Notes under the pieces: generated by a model | Database searches by the model: none | What the model saw: the letters and a program-made list of their open reading frames with translations, nothing else | What the model was told of the DNA's origin: nothing | Made by a program: the position numbers and the translations under genes | In this document: positions 5,819-11,818 of the stretch, in pieces | How positions within the stretch are numbered: position 1 is the first letter of the stretch | Layout: every line of letters begins with the position of its first letter | Source: Thermoplasmata archaeon | GTDB lineage: Archaea; Thermoplasmatota; Thermoplasmata; Lutacidiplasmatales; UBA184 | DNA: 11,818 bases | Assembly: GCA_030046135.1 (NCBI GenBank) | Contig: JASIEC010000023.1 | Location: 1 to 11,818 of the forward strand | Reading direction: 5' to 3'

Positions 5819-8254
5819 GTGAGCGGAGACGGTCCCCCGACAGTCGACGAGTATCGGCTGCGTCTCGACATCGACTTCGCCGGCCTCCGCTGGAAGGGGA
5901 CCGTCGGCTTCGATGTCCCGGCCGGGACCGCCTCCTGTCGCCTCGACGCCGAGGGGCTCACGATCGTCGGGGCAAAGGACGGGGCTCGCCCCCTGGAGCC
6001 CCGGAGCGAGCCGTCGGGAGAGCTCCGGCTCGAGCGCCCGACCGACGGCGCGGGGCCGATCTCGGTCGACTTCGAGGGCCGCGTGGAGACGAAGAACCTC
6101 TTCGGGCTCTACCGCTCGCGGCACGGGGCGGGGTACGTCCTCACCACGCACTGCGAGCCGACGGGGGCCCGAAAGATCTTCCCGTGCTTCGATCGACCCG
6201 ATCGAAAGGCACGCATCGCGCTCACCGTCCGGGCGGCGCCCGACCTCGAGGTCGTCGCCAACACCTCCCCGACGGCCGTGCGCGCCGTCGACGGGGTCCG
6301 GGAGTGGACGTTCGCGCCCACGCCCCCGATGTCGACGTACCTGTTCTACCTCGCGCTGGGGACGTTCGATCGAAAGGAGGACCGCAGCCGTCGCGTGGCC
6401 CTCCGCGTCCTCACGCCGCCCGGCCGCGGGGAGGCCGGCACGTTCGCGGCCGGGGCCGCCGGACGGATCCTCGAAGCGCTCGAATCGTACTACGGCATCC
6501 CGTACCCGCTGCCGAAGCTCGACCTCATCGCCATCACCGAGCATGCGTTCGGCGCAATGGAGAACTGGGGCGCGATCAGCTTCCAGGAGACCCGGCTCCT
6601 CGTCGACGGGGCCAGCACCTCCTTCGCCCGGCGGGACGTCTTCGAGACGGCGGCCCACGAGATCGCCCACCAGTGGTTCGGCAACCTGGTGACGATGGCC
6701 TGGTGGGACGACATCTGGCTCAACGAGAGCTTCGCCTCGCTGATGGAGACCCGGATCAGCGAGCGGATCGACCCCGCGCTCGACGCCGGGACCGATTTCA
6801 TCCTTCGGACCGCCGGCCGCGCGGTGGCGATCGACGGCGACTCCCTGCGCTCGACGCACCCGGTCCGCGTGCCCGTCGGCTCGCCCGACGAGGTGAGCCA
6901 GATCTTCGACGAGATCAGCTACGGGAAGGGCTCGAGCGTCCTCGCGATGCTCGAGGGCTATCTCGGCGAGGAGACGTTCCGTCGCGGCGTCGCGTCGTAC
7001 CTCGAGACGTTCCGCTACCGCAACGCCCGGACGGCGGACCTGTGGGCGTCCCTCGCGACGGCGTCGGGGGAACCGGTCGCGGAGATCGCGAACCCGTGGA
7101 TCGACCGCCCGGGGCACCCCCTCGTCACCGCCCGCCTCGGCCCGGGGGGCCTCGAGCTCTCGCAGCGTCGCTTCGGGTTCCTCGGCTCGACGGACGAGCC
7201 CCCCTGGCCGATCCCCCTCCTGCTCGACGTCGACGGGGAGCGGCGGAGGGTCCGGTTCTCCGAGCGGACCGCCTCCGTCCCCGTGCCCGCGTCGGCGACC
7301 GTCCATCTGAACCCCGGCGCGGTCGGGTTCTACCGGGTCCGGTACGACCGGACCCTCTACGATCGGCTCCTCGTGGGCTTCGCCCAGCGGCCGGGCCCGG
7401 ACCGATGGACCGTCCTCGACGACCTCTTCGCCTTCCTCACGTCGGGGGACGCCGACTGGCCGACGTACGCCGCGTTCGTCCGGGCCTCGTTCGCCGCCGT
7501 CGACCGCCTGACGGTGGAGACGCTCACCTCCTCCCTCGTGGGGCTCGCCCTCACGTTCCCGACCGTCGCCGAGGTCCAGGAGCTCGCCCGGACGTACCTC
7601 GCCGCCCAGCTCGCTCGTCTCGGCTTGACCCGGCGGCCGGGCGAGCCCCCCGCGGACGGGATCCTTCGGGAGCGCGTGGCGTTCAGCCGGACCCGGATCG
7701 ACGAGCGGTTCGCGGCGGAAATCGCCGGCCGGTTCGCGGACTGGGACCGCCTCGACCCCGACCTCCGGGCCGCGGTGTCGGCCGCCCGGGCCCGGACCGG
7801 GGGGACGGAGGGATACCGGGAGCTCCGCCGCGCGCAGGAGCAGGCGGCGGTCGACAGCGACGCCCTGCGCCTCGCCCGGGCGCTCGCGTGGACCTCGGAC
7901 CCGGCGCTCGTCCGGGAGACGCTCGACTACGCGATCGGGGGTCGCATGAATCGCAGCACGATCTACCCCGTCCTCGTCCAGTCGGCGCTCAACCCGGTCT
8001 CCCGCGCGGTGCTGTGGCCGTGGCTCTCCGAGCGGCTCGGGACCCTCTCCGACGTCTTCCGGGGCAGCGGCTACCTGCCGCTCGTCCTCGAGGCGGCGCT
8101 TCCGCTCCTCGGCCTCGAGCGGGAGCGGGAGATCCGGGCGTACTTCGACGCGCGCCCGACCCCCGAGGGGGACCGGGGGATCCGCAAGGGCCTCGAGCGG
8201 ATCACGATCCTGAGGGCCCTCGGCCGCCATCTCCCGGGCGGGCCCGGGGCGTAG
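5819..8254 (+). CDS. M1-family zinc aminopeptidase (tricorn-interacting factor F2/F3-like)
   Basis: This cytoplasmic enzyme removes N-terminal residues from peptides; in Thermoplasma its relatives F2 and F3 finish peptides released by the proteasome and tricorn protease. The 811-aa product has the M1 layout: an N-terminal beta domain (from DEYRLRLDIDF), GAMENWGAIS for exopeptidase specificity (245-254), the zinc site HEIAHQWFGN (H280, E281, H284) with the third ligand E303 in WLNESFAS 18 residues on, and the transition-state tyrosine Y368 in ISYGKGSS. A beta domain and a long helical C-terminal domain of the ERAP1_C type follow (about 490-790). There is no signal peptide. GTG at 5819 is chosen because it directly precedes the first conserved strand; the frame stays open upstream but would then run through the 5S gene. 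I see no clear Shine-Dalgarno. Factor F2 versus F3 cannot be told apart here. Tricorn itself is not in the window. Confidence 0.95.
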   Translation: MSGDGPPTVDEYRLRLDIDFAGLRWKGTVGFDVPAGTASCRLDAEGLTIVGAKDGARPLEPRSEPSGELRLERPTDGAGPISVDFEGRVETKNLFGLYRSRHGAGYVLTTHCEPTGARKIFPCFDRPDRKARIALTVRAAPDLEVVANTSPTAVRAVDGVREWTFAPTPPMSTYLFYLALGTFDRKEDRSRRVALRVLTPPGRGEAGTFAAGAAGRILEALESYYGIPYPLPKLDLIAITEHAFGAMENWGAISFQETRLLVDGASTSFARRDVFETAAHEIAHQWFGNLVTMAWWDDIWLNESFASLMETRISERIDPALDAGTDFILRTAGRAVAIDGDSLRSTHPVRVPVGSPDEVSQIFDEISYGKGSSVLAMLEGYLGEETFRRGVASYLETFRYRNARTADLWASLATASGEPVAEIANPWIDRPGHPLVTARLGPGGLELSQRRFGFLGSTDEPPWPIPLLLDVDGERRRVRFSERTASVPVPASATVHLNPGAVGFYRVRYDRTLYDRLLVGFAQRPGPDRWTVLDDLFAFLTSGDADWPTYAAFVRASFAAVDRLTVETLTSSLVGLALTFPTVAEVQELARTYLAAQLARLGLTRRPGEPPADGILRERVAFSRTRIDERFAAEIAGRFADWDRLDPDLRAAVSAARARTGGTEGYRELRRAQEQAAVDSDALRLARALAWTSDPALVRETLDYAIGGRMNRSTIYPVLVQSALNPVSRAVLWPWLSERLGTLSDVFRGSGYLPLVLEAALPLLGLEREREIRAYFDARPTPEGDRGIRKGLERITILRALGRHLPGGPGA

Positions 8255-8265
8255 GCCCGTCGCGC

Positions 8266-8757
8266 TCAGGTCGGCCGGGGGCGGGCGGCGCGTCCGGCCG
8301 CCCGCTCCTCGTCCGACCAGATGTACCAGGTCCCGTGGCCCTGGCTCAATCGCCGGCCGTCGGCGCCCTGGAGCTCCCCCTCCGCGAACGCGATGTGGCG
8401 GCCCCGGCGCAGCACCCGACCGACCGCCGAGAGGGTATCGCCCTCGCGCGCCGCGCGAAGGAACTCGACGTAGAGCGACGTCGTCGCCGTCGTCTCCTTC
8501 GGGCTGAGGAGCGAGACGACCGAAGCGCCCATCGCCGTGTCGAGGATCGTCGCGTAGACCCCGCCGTGGACGACCCCGTTGATGTTGAGATGGCGGTGCT
8601 CGACCCGGCCGGCGACGGTCGCGAAACCGCGCCCGCTCGCCTTCGGCTCGATCCGGAACCCGACCTCCTGGTGGAAGCCGCCGCGCCGGGCCGCCCGGTA
8701 GAGGTCGGGGAGCGGCCGCGTCGGGCGAGGCTCGGGAGGGGAGGAGGCGCGGGGCAC
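8266..8757 (-). CDS. PaaI-like hotdog-fold acyl-CoA thioesterase
   Basis: The product, 163 aa from GTG, is a single hotdog domain of the PaaI/YbgC-related 4HBT class that hydrolyses acyl- or aryl-CoA thioesters. The core signature is HLNINGVVHGGVYATILDTAMGAS at 56-79, broken here only by naming: N58, G61, H64-G65-G66 and the probable catalytic D73. It is followed by TTSLYVEFLRAAREGDTL (92-109) and GRVLRRGRHIAFAEGEL, the usual last strands. The substrate cannot be read from sequence. GTG at 8757 is chosen because a TATA-like box lies about 26 nt upstream and the N-terminal extension ahead of residue 25 is short. It converges on the aminopeptidase with an 11-nt gap and is divergent from the mevalonate decarboxylase gene. 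Together with the PaaA-like protein and the crotonase it hints at aryl- or acyl-CoA metabolism, but these are separate transcripts. Confidence 0.87.
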   Translation of the reverse strand: MPRASSPPEPRPTRPLPDLYRAARRGGFHQEVGFRIEPKASGRGFATVAGRVEHRHLNINGVVHGGVYATILDTAMGASVVSLLSPKETTATTSLYVEFLRAAREGDTLSAVGRVLRRGRHIAFAEGELQGADGRRLSQGHGTWYIWSDEERAAGRAARPRPT

Positions 8758-8778
8758 GGCGGCCGGACGGGACGGCGC

Positions 8779-8788
8779 GGATAAGTAC
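8779..8788. promoter_or_regulatory. Shared AT-rich box in the divergent thioesterase/decarboxylase promoter
   Basis: The 60-nt gap between two divergent starts holds one AT-rich site, ggataagtac (minus strand GTACTTATCC). Its centre is about 26 nt from the thioesterase GTG at 8757, fitting a leaderless start, and about 35 nt from the decarboxylase ATG at 8818, giving a short leader. The plus-strand taagtac core is the same as before rpoK. A single box recruiting polymerase in both directions, or two overlapping boxes, would explain the layout; this is inferred. Confidence 0.45.
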
Positions 8789-8817
8789 TGCGCGTCCCCG
8801 TCCCGCCGCCGAACGAG

Positions 8818-9858
8818 ATGCGGAGCCGGACGGCCCGGTCGGCGACGTTCGAGGCCCCGCCGAACATCGCGCTCGTGAAGTACTGGGGCCTGCGCGACCG
8901 CGCGCTCGTCCTTCCGTTCAACTCGTCGGTGTCGATGACGCTGGACCGCCTCCGGTCCCGCACGACGGTCCGGTTCGACCCGAGCCTCGACGAGGATGCC
9001 GTCGAGCTCAACGGGGCGCCGGCCGCCGGGGGACCCCGGGCCGCGGTCGTCCAGCTCCTCGACCGGGTCCGCGCTCTCGCCGGCGTCGACGAGCGCGCGA
9101 CGGTGCGGTCCCGGAACAACTTCCCGACCGCGAGCGGCCTCGCTTCCAGCGCGAGCGGCTTCGCGGCCCTCGCGGGCGCCGCCAGCGCCGCCGCCGGGCT
9201 CCGCCTCTCCCCCCGGGAGCTCTCCCGGCTCGCCCGGTTCGGCTCGGGCAGCGCCTGCCGGTCGGTCTACGGCGGCTTCGTCGAGTGGAGCGCCGGCCGG
9301 CGCCCCGACGGCCGGGACTCGGGGGCGCGTCCGATCGCCCCCGCCGGGCACTGGCCCGGGCTCGTCGATCTCGTCGTGATCGTCCGGGGAGCGCCGGAGA
9401 AGGCGGTCCGATCGCAGGACGCGATGCAGTCGACGGTGCGCACGAGTCCCGCGTACGCCCGGCGGCTCGCCGAGGTCCCGGGTCGCGTGGCCCGGATCCG
9501 TCGAGCGATCCGACGGCGGGACGCCGCCTCCCTCTTCCCGCTCGTGATGGAGGAGTGCGACAGCTTCCGGGAGGTCTGCGAGACGACGGTCCCGTCGCTC
9601 GACTACCTCACGTCGGTCTCGCGGGCGGTCCTCGCGGAGGTCCGCGCGATCAACCGGGCGGCGGGTCGCCTGATCGCCGCCTACACGCACGACGCCGGGG
9701 CCCACATCCACGTCTTCGCCCTCCGGCGCGACGTGCCCCGGATCCGCCCCCGCCTCCGGTCCCTTCCGGGGGTCGAGGTGGTCCGACTCCTCCGCGCCGG
9801 CCCGGGGGCCCATCCGGTGGGGTCTCGACCGGGGGTTCCGCGCGGCCGCCCTAGGTGA
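8818..9858 (+). CDS. mvaD: Mevalonate diphosphate decarboxylase-family protein (GHMP superfamily)
   Basis: The enzyme performs the ATP-dependent decarboxylation of a phosphorylated mevalonate in isoprenoid (archaeal lipid) synthesis. The 346-aa product carries APPNIALVKYWG (13-24), PFNSSVSMTL (33-42), NNFPTASGLASSASGFAAL (100-118) and GSGSACRSVYGGFVEW (142-157). The catalytic set of yeast MDD is present: K21 (yeast K18), R148 (R158) and D292 (D302), so decarboxylation rather than the mevalonate 3-kinase activity of Thermoplasma relatives is favoured. Two differences stand out: the usual DAGPN is DAGAH (292-296), and yeast K22 is leucine (L25). Archaea also have family members acting on mevalonate 5-phosphate or 3,5-bisphosphate, so the substrate is open. 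ATG at 8818 follows a TATA-like box. The last codons overlap the PaaA-like gene tail to tail by 8 nt. Confidence 0.88.
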   Translation: MRSRTARSATFEAPPNIALVKYWGLRDRALVLPFNSSVSMTLDRLRSRTTVRFDPSLDEDAVELNGAPAAGGPRAAVVQLLDRVRALAGVDERATVRSRNNFPTASGLASSASGFAALAGAASAAAGLRLSPRELSRLARFGSGSACRSVYGGFVEWSAGRRPDGRDSGARPIAPAGHWPGLVDLVVIVRGAPEKAVRSQDAMQSTVRTSPAYARRLAEVPGRVARIRRAIRRRDAASLFPLVMEECDSFREVCETTVPSLDYLTSVSRAVLAEVRAINRAAGRLIAAYTHDAGAHIHVFALRRDVPRIRPRLRSLPGVEVVRLLRAGPGAHPVGSRPGVPRGRPR

Positions 9859-10678
9859 TCCGGCGGTCGAACCCCTCGGAGGGGAGGGCGAGCCCCATCG
9901 AGCCGAGGACGCCCCGGACCTCCTCGATGAACCGGTGGCGGGCCTCGTCGTTCGTCCACCGCTTCAGGCCGTACTCGATCGCCCGCCGGCTCGTCTCGGA
10001 GTTCGAGTGGCCGAACATGTCGAGCGCCCGGGGATACCACTTGTCGACGGCGGCCTGGGCCTCCTCCTTCGTCCCGTAGTACCGGGCGCCGTCGTGCGCC
10101 ATCCGGCGGAGGACGCTCGCCCCGAAGTTGAGGTGGAGCTGCTCCTCGCTCAGCATCAGCGGCATCGCGCGGGCGAGGGGGCCGTACGAGCACTCCTGGA
10201 ACGCCCGGAGCTGGTAGACCCCGACCCGGTCGACGAGGCAGGTGAACGCCCCGGCGTCCGACCAGCGGTCGAACGGCATGTTGAAGGCGTCGAGCTTGTG
10301 GTGGCCCTCGGGCTTTGTGAGCAGCTCGTCGATCAGCCGCTGGCCCTCCTCCCCGAAGTCCCGGAGGATCCGGCACGCCTGGAGCCCGTGCCGGGCCTCG
10401 TCGGCGACGATCCTCGCCTCGATCCAGCGGTCCTCGAGCGTCGGGGCGCGGTCGAGCCAGGGCCGGTGCTGCTGGATGGAGGCGAACTCCGTGTCCGCCT
10501 GCACGACCATCAGCTTCACGATCAGCCCCCGCATGTCGGCGGGGAGCTCGTCGGAGCTCTCGTACTTCCGGACCCCCGCCGACGTCCCCCAGAGGATCTC
10601 TCGGACCGGCTCGACCGTCCGGCCCTCCTTCAGGCTCGGAGAGACGGGGGCGCCGTGGGACGACCCGGGCGAGGCCAT
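9851..10678 (-). CDS. PaaA-like ferritin-fold diiron protein (phenylacetyl-CoA epoxidase catalytic-subunit family)
   Basis: The 275-aa helical protein resembles PaaA, the oxygenase subunit that epoxidises the ring of phenylacetyl-CoA. A full carboxylate-bridged diiron set can be proposed: E64 (QADTEFASI), E94 and H97 (ADEARHGLQ), E162 (FQECSYGP) and E179 with H182 (SEEQLHLNFG), two ExxH pairs in the usual order. A second DEARH occurs at 244-248, near the C-terminus, where PaaA is not known to bind metal. PaaA is normally about 310 aa and works with PaaB, PaaC and PaaE; none is seen here, so the substrate and electron donor are unknown and a different oxidation is possible. ATG at 10678 is 17 nt after the crotonase stop, so co-transcription is likely, although CTTTAAG about 30 nt upstream could be a private promoter. 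Other diiron families, such as BoxB or AurF-like, are less good fits. Confidence 0.72.
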   Translation of the reverse strand: MASPGSSHGAPVSPSLKEGRTVEPVREILWGTSAGVRKYESSDELPADMRGLIVKLMVVQADTEFASIQQHRPWLDRAPTLEDRWIEARIVADEARHGLQACRILRDFGEEGQRLIDELLTKPEGHHKLDAFNMPFDRWSDAGAFTCLVDRVGVYQLRAFQECSYGPLARAMPLMLSEEQLHLNFGASVLRRMAHDGARYYGTKEEAQAAVDKWYPRALDMFGHSNSETSRRAIEYGLKRWTNDEARHRFIEEVRGVLGSMGLALPSEGFDRRIT

Positions 10679-10695
10679 GGTGCCGGACCTAGGCG

Positions 10696-11478
10696 CTAAC
10701 GGCCCTTAAAGTTCGGCGGCCGCTTCTCGACGTACGCGGCGAGCCCTTCCTTCGCGTCCTCGGTGATGAACAGCCGGTTCTGCAGCTCCCTCTCGAGCGC
10801 GAGGCCCGAGGTGAGGGGCTCCTCGATCCCCTCGAGCACGGAGCGCTTGATCAGGCTGATCGCGCGGCTCGGCCCGTGGGCGAGCTGGGCCGCGTACGCC
10901 TGGACGTCCCGGGCGAACGACTCCTTCGGGTAGACGTAGTTCACGAGCCCGATCTCGAGCGCCTCCTTCGGCGTGAGGAGCCGACCCGTGATCATCAGGT
11001 CGAGCGCCCGGGCCGCCCCGATGAGCCGGGGAAGCCGTTGCGTTCCCCCCGTCCCGGGAAGGACGCCCAACTTCACCTCGGGCAGGCCGATCTTCCCGGA
11101 GTCGTCCGCCATCAGGCGGAGGTCGCAGGCGAGGGCGATCTCGAGCCCCCCGCCGACGCAATGGCCCGAGATCGCGGCGAGGACGACCTTCGGGGTCTTC
11201 GCGAACTTGTCGAGCGTCTCCTGGCAGTGGAGGCAGAACATCGCCTTGAAGTCCGGGTCGCTCTTCCGGAGCATCTCGATGTCCGCCCCGGCGCTGAAGA
11301 AGCCGGGGAGCGTGCTGGTGAGCACCACGACGCGCACCCCCTCGTCGAACCGAAGCTCCTCGACCGCCTCGTCGATCTCGCGCATCATCGCGAGGTCGTA
11401 GGCGTTCGCCTTCGGCTTGTTGATCTCCACGTACCCGACGAAGTCGTCGACGCGCGTGCGCACGTGCTGACCCTGCAT
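10696..11478 (-). CDS. Enoyl-CoA hydratase/isomerase family (crotonase)
   Basis: The 260-aa product is a single crotonase domain. The oxyanion hole is formed by SAGADI (62-67) and the GGG of HCVGGGLEIALACD (106-119). Both catalytic glutamates of rat mitochondrial hydratase are present: E113 in GGGLE and E133 in GLPEVKLGVLPGTGGTQR (131-148). This favours true 2-enoyl-CoA hydration in beta-oxidation or aromatic-CoA breakdown over isomerases that keep only one acidic residue. The C-terminal KRPPNFKGR is a typical family ending. ATG at 11478 is supported by a GGAGGGG Shine-Dalgarno just upstream. It is followed by the PaaA-like gene on the same strand; no dehydrogenase, thiolase or CoA ligase is visible in the window, so the pathway cannot be named. 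Confidence 0.93.
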   Translation of the reverse strand: MQGQHVRTRVDDFVGYVEINKPKANAYDLAMMREIDEAVEELRFDEGVRVVVLTSTLPGFFSAGADIEMLRKSDPDFKAMFCLHCQETLDKFAKTPKVVLAAISGHCVGGGLEIALACDLRLMADDSGKIGLPEVKLGVLPGTGGTQRLPRLIGAARALDLMITGRLLTPKEALEIGLVNYVYPKESFARDVQAYAAQLAHGPSRAISLIKRSVLEGIEEPLTSGLALERELQNRLFITEDAKEGLAAYVEKRPPNFKGR

Positions 11479-11545
11479 CCTCGGCCCCTCCGCGGCGGCG
11501 CCGCGGCGACCGACCGCACCGCTGCGGGCGGATAACGGCGACGCC
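11479..11545 (-). promoter_or_regulatory. Upstream region of the crotonase gene
   Basis: This 67-nt gap separates the rpiA stop from the crotonase ATG. On the minus strand GGAGGGG stands about 6-8 nt before the ATG and serves as a Shine-Dalgarno. The only AT-richer spot is CGTTATCC (about 11530-11537), some 55 nt upstream, similar to the ACTTATCC box of the thioesterase; if it is a TATA box the mRNA would have a leader of roughly 30 nt, consistent with using a Shine-Dalgarno. Confidence 0.4.
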
Positions 11546-11818
11546 CTACGGAGGAGTCCCGGCGGCGCCCCGGCCCGCCCGGGTCCGCTCTTCGGTCCGG
11601 CCGTCGGGGTACCCGACGACCACCCGTCGGGCGAGCCCGACGAAGAGCCCGGACTCGACCACGCCGGCGATCTCGCGGAGCGCCCGCTCCTCGGTGGCCG
11701 GCTCGCGGAGCGGAGCCGAGGGCGCGAGGTCGAGGACCTCGTTGCCGTTGTCGGTGCGGAACGGGCGACCGTTCGCCTCGCTCCGGAGGTGCGCGCGGTA
11801 GCCGCGCGCCTCGACCGC
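11546..11818 (-). CDS. rpiA: Ribose-5-phosphate isomerase A, C-terminal part (cut by window edge)
   Basis: Ribose-5-phosphate isomerase A interconverts ribose 5-phosphate and ribulose 5-phosphate. Only the last 90 codons lie in the window, so no start codon is visible. They show the conserved RpiA ending: GRPFRTDNGNEVLDL (fragment residues 17-31), then ALREIAGVVESGLFVG (46-61) and VVVGYPDG (66-73). The TDNGN stretch lies in the family's C-terminal region; the catalytic acidic and lysine residues should be in the missing part (full length is about 220-235 aa). A low-complexity tail of about 15 residues rich in Arg, Gly and Ala follows the fold before TAG. It completes the pentose phosphate set begun by the transketolase and transaldolase genes about 7 kb away, and could be co-transcribed with the crotonase gene 67 nt downstream. 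Confidence 0.95.
   Translation of the reverse strand, partial: AVEARGYRAHLRSEANGRPFRTDNGNEVLDLAPSAPLREPATEERALREIAGVVESGLFVGLARRVVVGYPDGRTEERTRAGRGAAGTPP

Noticed and set aside
5702..8230. 842-codon open frame on the minus strand, antisense to the aminopeptidase
   Set aside because: In GC-rich DNA the antisense of a real gene often lacks stops. The translation is rich in Arg, Gly, Pro, Glu and Asp, shows no family motif and runs opposite an unmistakable M1 peptidase.
6184..8784. 866-codon plus-strand frame overlapping the aminopeptidase and thioesterase genes
   Set aside because: It is an out-of-frame shadow of the peptidase that continues into the antisense of the thioesterase; composition is Arg/Pro/Gly-heavy and no domain is recognisable.
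8758..9813. Extension of the thioesterase into a 515-aa protein, read as a possible fusion
   Set aside because: The upstream part is antisense to the mevalonate decarboxylase gene and crosses the promoter region; it carries no recognisable domain.
8818..9858. Mevalonate 3-kinase instead of a decarboxylase
   Set aside because: The Lys, Arg and Asp used for decarboxylation are all present (K21, R148, D292), whereas kinase-only relatives lack part of this set.
1..11818. CRISPR array, insertion sequence, tRNA or attachment site
   Set aside because: No regularly spaced direct repeats, no transposase motif, no cloverleaf with a T-loop signature and no duplicated flanks were noticed on either strand.

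Overview
This window is a gene-dense piece of a very GC-rich archaeal chromosome (by eye about 70% GC). The archaeal assignment rests on several independent marks: an RNA polymerase subunit Rpo6/RpoK, a 5S rRNA with archaeal consensus loops, a transketolase split into two genes, a translin-family gene next to a DUF357 gene, an archaeal-type S-methylthioadenosine phosphorylase, and a mevalonate-pathway decarboxylase. TATA-like boxes lie about 25 nt upstream of the 5S 5' end and of several start codons. The 5S gene is alone, with no 16S or 23S beside it. Unlinked rRNA genes are typical of Thermoplasmata, so a GC-rich Thermoplasmatota lineage is my best guess, but it is only an inference. An O2-dependent PaaA-like diiron protein would fit an aerobic or microaerobic life.

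Layout. (1) 1-351: rpoK on the plus strand behind a TATA-like box. (2) 361-5496: a tight seven-gene minus-strand operon, in transcription order endonuclease IV, transketolase N half, transketolase C half, transaldolase, a DUF357 protein, a translin/TRAX-like protein and methylthioadenosine phosphorylase. Four of its six junctions overlap and the other two gaps are 7 and 16 nt. (3) 5558-5680: 5S rRNA on the minus strand with its own TATA box. (4) 5819-8254: a large M1 zinc aminopeptidase on the plus strand. (5) 8266-8757: a hotdog thioesterase on the minus strand, divergent from (6) 8818-9858: a mevalonate diphosphate decarboxylase-family gene on the plus strand; one AT-rich box between them could serve both. 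(7) 9851-11478: an enoyl-CoA hydratase followed by a PaaA-like diiron protein on the minus strand, the latter overlapping the decarboxylase tail to tail. (8) 11546-11818: the 3' end of ribose-5-phosphate isomerase A on the minus strand, cut by the window edge.

How they fit together. Transketolase, transaldolase and RpiA make up most of the non-oxidative pentose phosphate pathway, supplying ribose 5-phosphate and erythrose 4-phosphate. MTA phosphorylase releases a phosphorylated methylthio-sugar and adenine for salvage. Endonuclease IV and the TRAX-like protein add DNA repair and possible RNA cleavage. The mevalonate decarboxylase serves isoprenoid lipid synthesis. The thioesterase, crotonase and PaaA-like protein suggest CoA-thioester chemistry, perhaps oxidation of an aromatic or other acyl-CoA. 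The PaaA-like/crotonase pair is the least ordinary part of the window; most of the rest is recognisable archaeal housekeeping. I see no CRISPR array, insertion sequence, tRNA or integration site.
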